The notes below the pieces were generated by a model. It did not search any database and was not told the origin of the DNA. It saw only the letters and a list, made by a program, of their open reading frames with translations. A stretch of DNA of 64,000 nucleotides from UBA4744 sp963723165 (GTDB taxonomy: Bacteria; Actinomycetota; Acidimicrobiia; Spongiisociales; UBA4744): assembly GCA_963723165.1 (NCBI GenBank), contig CAVRPP010000015.1:244188-308187 (forward strand), read 5' to 3'. The position numbers and the translations under genes are program-made. Positions 60,444 through 64,000 of the stretch are shown one piece after another (within the stretch, counting starts at the first letter, position 1; each line of letters begins with the position of its first letter).

Positions 60444-61567
60444 ATGAACTCAAAGGTGCTTGTGCTGGGAGCAGGGTACGGCGGACTGGAGTTGAGTTCG
60501 ATCCTGTCGGATGAGTTGGGCAGTGACCTTGACCTGACGTTGATCGACAAGAACGATTCGTTCTGCTTCGGCTACTCAAAATTCGACGTGATGTTCGGTA
60601 AAAGGATGCGGACGCTGTGCGCATCGCGTATCGCAACATCGTCAAGCCGGGGGTGACATTCAGGCAGGAGACGATCACTTCGATTGACCCCCAAACTCGC
60701 TGCGTGACGACAGACAAAGGGACGTATGACGCGGACGTGCTGGTCGTCGCCCTCGGTGCGGACTATGACATAGGTCATACACCCGGGCTGGCGGAAGGCG
60801 GGAATGAGTTCTTTCGATCGCGGGCGCGGAGAAGCTACGCGAGGTTCTGCCCACGTTCACAAAAGGCCGTGTCATCGTCGGGGTGATATCGACTCCGTTC
60901 AAGTGTCCGCCTGCGCCGAGCGAGGCCGCGCTGTTGACGCATGATCATCTCGTTCGGCAGCGTCCCGCGGACTGTGAGATCACCCTGGTGATGCCGTTCG
61001 GGATCCCGATCCCGCCTTCGCCGGATACTTCAACGGCGCTGGTCAGGGCTTTTTCGGAGCGAGGCATCTCCTTCGTCCCGGATCGACTCGTGCGTTCGCT
61101 GGATGGAGCCCGCCGGGTGGCGGTCCTGGATAACGGAGAGGAGATGCCCTATGACCTGTTCCTCGGCATCCCGAAACATCGCGTGCCGGATGTCGTCGCG
61201 TCCAGCGGCATGACGGTGGACGGCTGGGTCCCCGTGGATACGAAGACGCTCAGGACGGAGTTCGAGAATGTGTACACGGTCGGTGACGTCAACAGCGTGG
61301 GGACGCCCAAGGCGGGTGTGTTTGCCGAAGGGACGGCACGGACGGTTGCCGAGCAGATCATCGCCAGTGTGCGGGGCGGGGTTGTCACGGCGTATCAGGG
61401 GGTGGGGCGCGTGTTACATCGAGTTCGGCGCGGAACGTGTCGGCAAAGTGGAAGTGGAGTTCCTGGCGGGCCCGCCCACGGGGACGTTCACCGAGCCTTC
61501 GGCGGAGCTGGTGAACGACAAGACCCTCTTCGGCTCGAGCCGCCACGCAAAGTGGTTTGGGTTCTAG
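60444..61567 (+). pseudogene. FAD-dependent NAD(P)/sulfide:quinone oxidoreductase-like protein with three frameshifts
   Basis: Three frames together encode a flavoprotein of about 374 residues: KVLVLGAGYGGLELSSIL (FAD site), FGYSKFDVMFGK, VRIAYRNIV, VLVVALGADYDIG, then TPFKCPPAPSEAALL, YDLFLGIPKHRVP, VYTVGDVN, PKAGVFAEG and YIEFG. The shifts are a missing base near 60604, a missing T near 60813 and an extra base near 61408. The family includes SQR-like enzymes, but the Cys pattern cannot be compared safely across breaks. An AGAGGAGATGTGT site precedes ATG 60444. Three breaks favour real inactivation, though local sequence errors remain possible. Confidence 0.7.
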
Positions 61568-61726
61568 GAATCAAAACACCTCGAGTATTCGAGGCATTTC
61601 TTGTTTGTTAGCAATACTTCCTGATCTTCGCATCAATCTTTCTCGGCTCTTTCAGTTCATGTTCCCAAACGGTGATCGAGTCAACTTGGCAATCGGCTGC
61701 CCTCGGAGTCAGTGGATCACGCCACG

Positions 61727-61786
61727 ACCAACCACGTCTCCCAAGGGTCGCGTGTACTAGAGGTTGCAGTCGCTCCTCCGACACCA
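61727..61786. repeat. Diverged tRNA-Leu 3'-end copy, probable att scar (copy 3)
   Basis: 60 nt, 52/60 identical to copy 2 at 56902-56961. The last 25 nt match tRNA-Leu(GAG) at 21 positions. Its ACACCA end is part of the following terminator stem. Confidence 0.75.
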
Positions 61787-61819
61787 GGAAACCCCCAGGT
61801 CAACGGGGGTTTCCTGGTG
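61782..61819. terminator. Perfect 15-bp hairpin after att copy 3
   Basis: CACCAGGAAACCCCC pairs without mismatch with GGGGGTTTCCTGGTG around loop AGGTCAAC; TTTC follows on the + strand. It extends into the CCA of the tRNA-like copy and overlaps the end of the - strand frame at 61800. Confidence 0.7.
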
Positions 61820-61997
61820 TTTCACCATCAAGGCTGTAGGGGACGGTTTCGCCCGATGGTGACAAGATGGTCACATCTACCCAGACTCTGCGTTCGATGG
61901 TTCCCCAACTGGTCAGCACCAAAGCCGTCGATTCTCTCGGGTAAATGACAACCTGACCACCGGTTTCGAGCCAGTTGAACGGACTGGTGGTTGTCAA
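61800..61997 (-). CDS. Small hypothetical protein or C-terminal remnant
   Basis: 65 residues (SPFNWLETGGQVVIYPREST..., ending LDGETPGNPR) with a beta-rich, plausible protein-like composition. The only start is TTG without a ribosome binding site; the frame stays open a further 30 nt upstream with protein-like sequence (AVLTGEDDTVIL), so it may be the 3' end of a lost gene. No family recognised. Confidence 0.28.
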   Translation of the reverse strand: MTTTSPFNWLETGGQVVIYPRESTALVLTSWGTIERRVWVDVTILSPSGETVPYSLDGETPGNPR

Positions 61998-62091
61998 GAT
62001 GACGGTGTCATCTTCGCCCGTGAGGACGGCTCGCCGTTACGACCAAGCATCGCCCGCCGAACAGGTCGCAGCCCTCATCGACGGGTAGCTC

Positions 62092-62382
62092 TCAGCCGAT
62101 CTGCCGATATTTCCGCAGGTCGAGACCGCCGTCCACCAACTCGGGCATAGCAGCCATGGCCGCGGCAATGTGCGGCGTTTCCATGTGGGCATCGACCGCA
62201 CGGCCGTCCTGATACTCCTCGACGAAGGTGTAGTCCCTGTCGTCGTCGAGACTCGCGAGAAGCTCGTAACTGATGTTTCCGGGCTCGGCTCGGGTTGGCT
62301 CGATCGGGACCTGGGGCGCTTCCCCGAGTTCGGCTCCTTTTCCTTCCTGCGCACGCAGGTGGGCAACGACTCGCACTGTCAT
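62092..62382 (-). CDS. Antibiotic biosynthesis monooxygenase (ABM/YgiN) family protein
   Basis: A 96-residue dimeric alpha/beta-barrel protein: MTVRVVAHLRAQEGKGAELG, the central EPGNISYELLASLDD and the signature YTFVEEYQDGRAVDAHMETPH. Members include quinol monooxygenases such as YgiN and many uncharacterised small enzymes. GGAAGGAGC lies 5-8 nt before ATG 62382. Complete and of normal length. Confidence 0.85.
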   Translation of the reverse strand: MTVRVVAHLRAQEGKGAELGEAPQVPIEPTRAEPGNISYELLASLDDDRDYTFVEEYQDGRAVDAHMETPHIAAAMAAMPELVDGGLDLRKYRQIG

Positions 62383-62465
62383 GTAGCTCCTTCCAAGCTA
62401 TCGGCATCTGACGGTACGTACTTTCCGATGCTATGGCGCCTTAGGCGTCGGATTCTCTTCTGGTC

Positions 62466-62702
62466 CTAGCCACCTCGGGCTTCTCGCCACGAATCGAGGT
62501 GTTCGAGGTACTTCGCGCCATTGAAGCTTGAGGCGAAGCAGTTCCGGATGAGGCCAATGATCTCCTCGGTCGTCAAGTGGAATGCTTTCGACACCTCCGC
62601 AACCAACACATTCTCGTCGCCCGCAGCGTTCGGGTCGCGAGCGACGCGACTGGCAACTGACACGCCCGGATCTTCGAGGTTCGACATTATCTCACCGGTC
62701 AT
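62466..62702 (-). pseudogene. Fragment resembling the C-terminus of adenosine deaminase
   Basis: 78 residues with FHLTTEEIIGLIRNCFASSF followed by NGAKYLEHLDSW, similar to the last helices of adenosine/AMP deaminase-like enzymes (L-T-x-E-E ... RNSFxASF). The catalytic barrel is missing. Immediately upstream, DTDTVVLND recalls the metal-site strand, out of frame. Probably a decayed 3' end; the identification is tentative. Confidence 0.4.
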
Positions 62703-62947
62703 TGAGGACTACGGTGTCAGTATCAATCTGAACAACAGCAACGTGTCGTTTGGACTCCTCGACGGCACACGAGCAACAATGCGTTCCGGGGCGTGGGGAT
62801 CGTGACCAGTGCTTCATGTGCCGTTACGGACGCCGCCATGTCCTCCGCGGCCTTTCGGTCTGGCACCTCTTGTCGTGGCGTCACTCAAACGGCAGGGAGA
62901 ACCATGAGTAATGCCGGGGCAATGCGCCCAAGGACGGCGGGTGGAAG

Positions 62948-63628
62948 GTGACGGTCCGGCGCGATTGGCACCTCGACTACGACGTCGACGACGTGCTCCG
63001 CAGCCAGGCGGTCGATCCGGCGGTTGTGAGAGCTCGCCGGTCCCAGGTCGTCGAATTGGCCGAACGTGCCCTGGCGAATGGGCGTCATCTCATCAAACCG
63101 GCGGTGCTCTCCCGCAGGCTGCGCGTGGATGGTGTCCGGCACGGACGTCTTCTGTTGGAAGGCGGTTACCGGCTAACCGGTCCACTCGCTGTTGAACACC
63201 TCGGTCCGGCAGAGTACGTCATCGTCATGTTGTGCACCGTCGGCGATTCGCTCGCCGAGGCGGCCGTCGCCGAGGTGTCTGCCAACCTGGCGTATGCCTT
63301 CGCTCTCGATTCGGTTGGGTCGGCAGCCGTTACCGCGCTCGGTGCTGCCGCATGCAACCAGGTCGAAACAGAAGCCATTCCAGCCGGGCTGGAAACCACC
63401 GTACCCCTCAGCCCGGGCATGGAGGGAATGCCCGTCGATCCTGTCCAGCGGGAAATCTTCGCCATGATCGATCCGGACCGGGTGGGCGTCGAGCTGACTC
63501 CTAGCCTGCAGATGATACCGCTCAAGTCGGTCACGATGGTGCTGGGGGTTGGCGAAAACGTCGCAATTCCTGGGGGCCCGTGCGATTACTGCACGCTTCG
63601 GGACACGTGCCGCCAGCGCATTAGCTGA
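62948..63628 (+). CDS. Methionine-synthase-activation-like protein (corrinoid reactivation)
   Basis: A 226-residue protein related to the activation domain of B12-dependent methionine synthase: LCTVGDSLAEAAVAE, GSAAVTALGAAACNQVE, LSPGMEGMPVDPVQ and PLKSVTMVLGVG, ending with a CxxC...C cluster (CDYCTLRDTCRQR) that could bind an iron-sulfur centre or zinc. Such stand-alone proteins accompany corrinoid methyltransferases and probably help reactivate the cobalt. A 15-codon frame (62904-62951) with a good GGGAGAACC site ends on this GTG and may couple translation. The corrinoid protein gene follows. Confidence 0.82.
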   Translation: MTVRRDWHLDYDVDDVLRSQAVDPAVVRARRSQVVELAERALANGRHLIKPAVLSRRLRVDGVRHGRLLLEGGYRLTGPLAVEHLGPAEYVIVMLCTVGDSLAEAAVAEVSANLAYAFALDSVGSAAVTALGAAACNQVETEAIPAGLETTVPLSPGMEGMPVDPVQREIFAMIDPDRVGVELTPSLQMIPLKSVTMVLGVGENVAIPGGPCDYCTLRDTCRQRIS

Positions 63629-63852
63629 CCCGGCCGGCCTCCCGGTGCCCGGACCCCTCCGTGTCCTACCGGCAACTCAACAGGCACTCCGCCCTTGTGA
63701 CACGTCCCACGGTGGGTGGCCCGGCGAGTATTGCGAACCCGCAGAAGTGGCGGTTGTTCCTCAATCGCCCGCGGTAGTAGCCTCAAGGATTAGGTCAACT
63801 GATCGACCCTGTTGTTCCGAGATGGATTGCGCGTTCCAGTGCGGAGGCGGCG

Positions 63853-64000
63853 ATGACCGACGACGAACTTCGTAACGAGTTGATCGACTTCTTGCTGGCC
63901 GGCAACACCGAAGCAGCAATCGCCTTGACGCGGTCTGCGCTTGAGGGCGGTCTCGGAACCGTGGACTTCTTCAACGGCGTGTTCACGCCGGCTCTGAAAG
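63853..64000 (+). CDS. Cobalamin-binding corrinoid protein, 5' part (continues beyond window)
   Basis: The first 49 residues, TDDELRNELIDFLLAGNTEA, then LTRSALEGGLGTVDFFNGVF and TPALK, match the helical cap domain of MtbC/MttC/MetH-type B12-binding proteins. The DxHxxG cobalamin motif would lie outside the window. The GGAGGCGGCG before the ATG is a strong ribosome binding site. With the preceding activation-like protein it marks the start of a corrinoid-dependent methyltransferase locus. Confidence 0.8.
   Translation, partial: MTDDELRNELIDFLLAGNTEAAIALTRSALEGGLGTVDFFNGVFTPALK

Noticed and set aside
62800..62947. Cobalamin riboswitch before the corrinoid-related genes
   Set aside because: The gap is short and lacks the GCCACTG box and other conserved elements; only a 15-codon leader frame is visible.

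Overview
The window looks like chromosomal DNA of a high-GC actinomycetote, probably an uncultured member of Acidimicrobiia or a nearby class. The evidence is the polA-rpsA adjacency, a fused VWA-TadB pilus protein, the uvrC-rapZ-yvcK order, a polA whose proofreading domain has decayed, and several genes with a TANNNT -10 box only 6-8 nt before the start codon (leaderless transcripts). No rRNA, CRISPR array, complete insertion sequence or intact integrase was seen.

Layout. 0-2.2 kb: 3' end of trpA, a GT87-type membrane glycosyltransferase, a tRNA-Leu(CAA) on the minus strand and a small coiled-coil protein. 2.2-6.6 kb: polA and rpsA. 6.6-13.3 kb: a Flp/Tad pilus operon (cpaB, tadZ/cpaE, tadA/cpaF, VWA-TadB fusion, tadC) behind a possibly structured leader. 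13.3-17.5 kb: a polytopic membrane protein, then on the minus strand a sensor kinase, a NarL-type regulator and two Flp pilins, so pilin supply may be under two-component control. 17.5-20.2 kb: coaE and uvrB. 20.2-33.7 kb: a surface-glycan locus. It holds the dTDP-4-amino-4,6-dideoxyhexose genes (rfbA, rfbB, a DegT aminotransferase, a PglD/NeuD-like acyltransferase, a WbqC-like protein), a polyprenyl-phosphate GT2, GT-C-like membrane proteins, an alkaline-phosphatase-superfamily membrane enzyme and methyltransferases. 33.8-42.1 kb: uvrA, two further GT-C paralogues and uvrC. 42.2-49.2 kb: rapZ, yvcK, pgk, tpiA, gpmA, secG and a peptide-type ABC solute-binding protein; whiA and gap, often present in this block, are missing.

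From 49.2 kb the character changes. A tRNA-Leu(GAG) is followed by two diverged copies of its 3' end (near 56.9 and 61.8 kb), which are probable attachment-site scars of two tandem integrations. The first interval (49.3-56.9 kb) holds an excisionase-like HTH protein, orphan small proteins, a repeat-containing lipoprotein, a run of truncated genes (GH3, GH43, Nudix, phosphotransferase), a mannitol/fructuronate dehydrogenase and a MazEF-type toxin-antitoxin. The second (57.0-61.8 kb) holds a RimK-type ATP-grasp ligase fused to an RCK_C-like domain, its retropepsin-like partner, an aspartoacylase-family hydrolase and a frameshifted flavoprotein. 61.8-64 kb: small enzymes and the start of a cobalamin-dependent methyltransferase locus.

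At least seven single-nucleotide frameshifts break otherwise well-conserved genes (tadB, uvrB, the DegT aminotransferase, a 95-residue protein and three in a flavoprotein). Several lie in or beside short homopolymers. Sequencing or assembly indels are the simplest explanation for the housekeeping genes; true decay is possible in the island.
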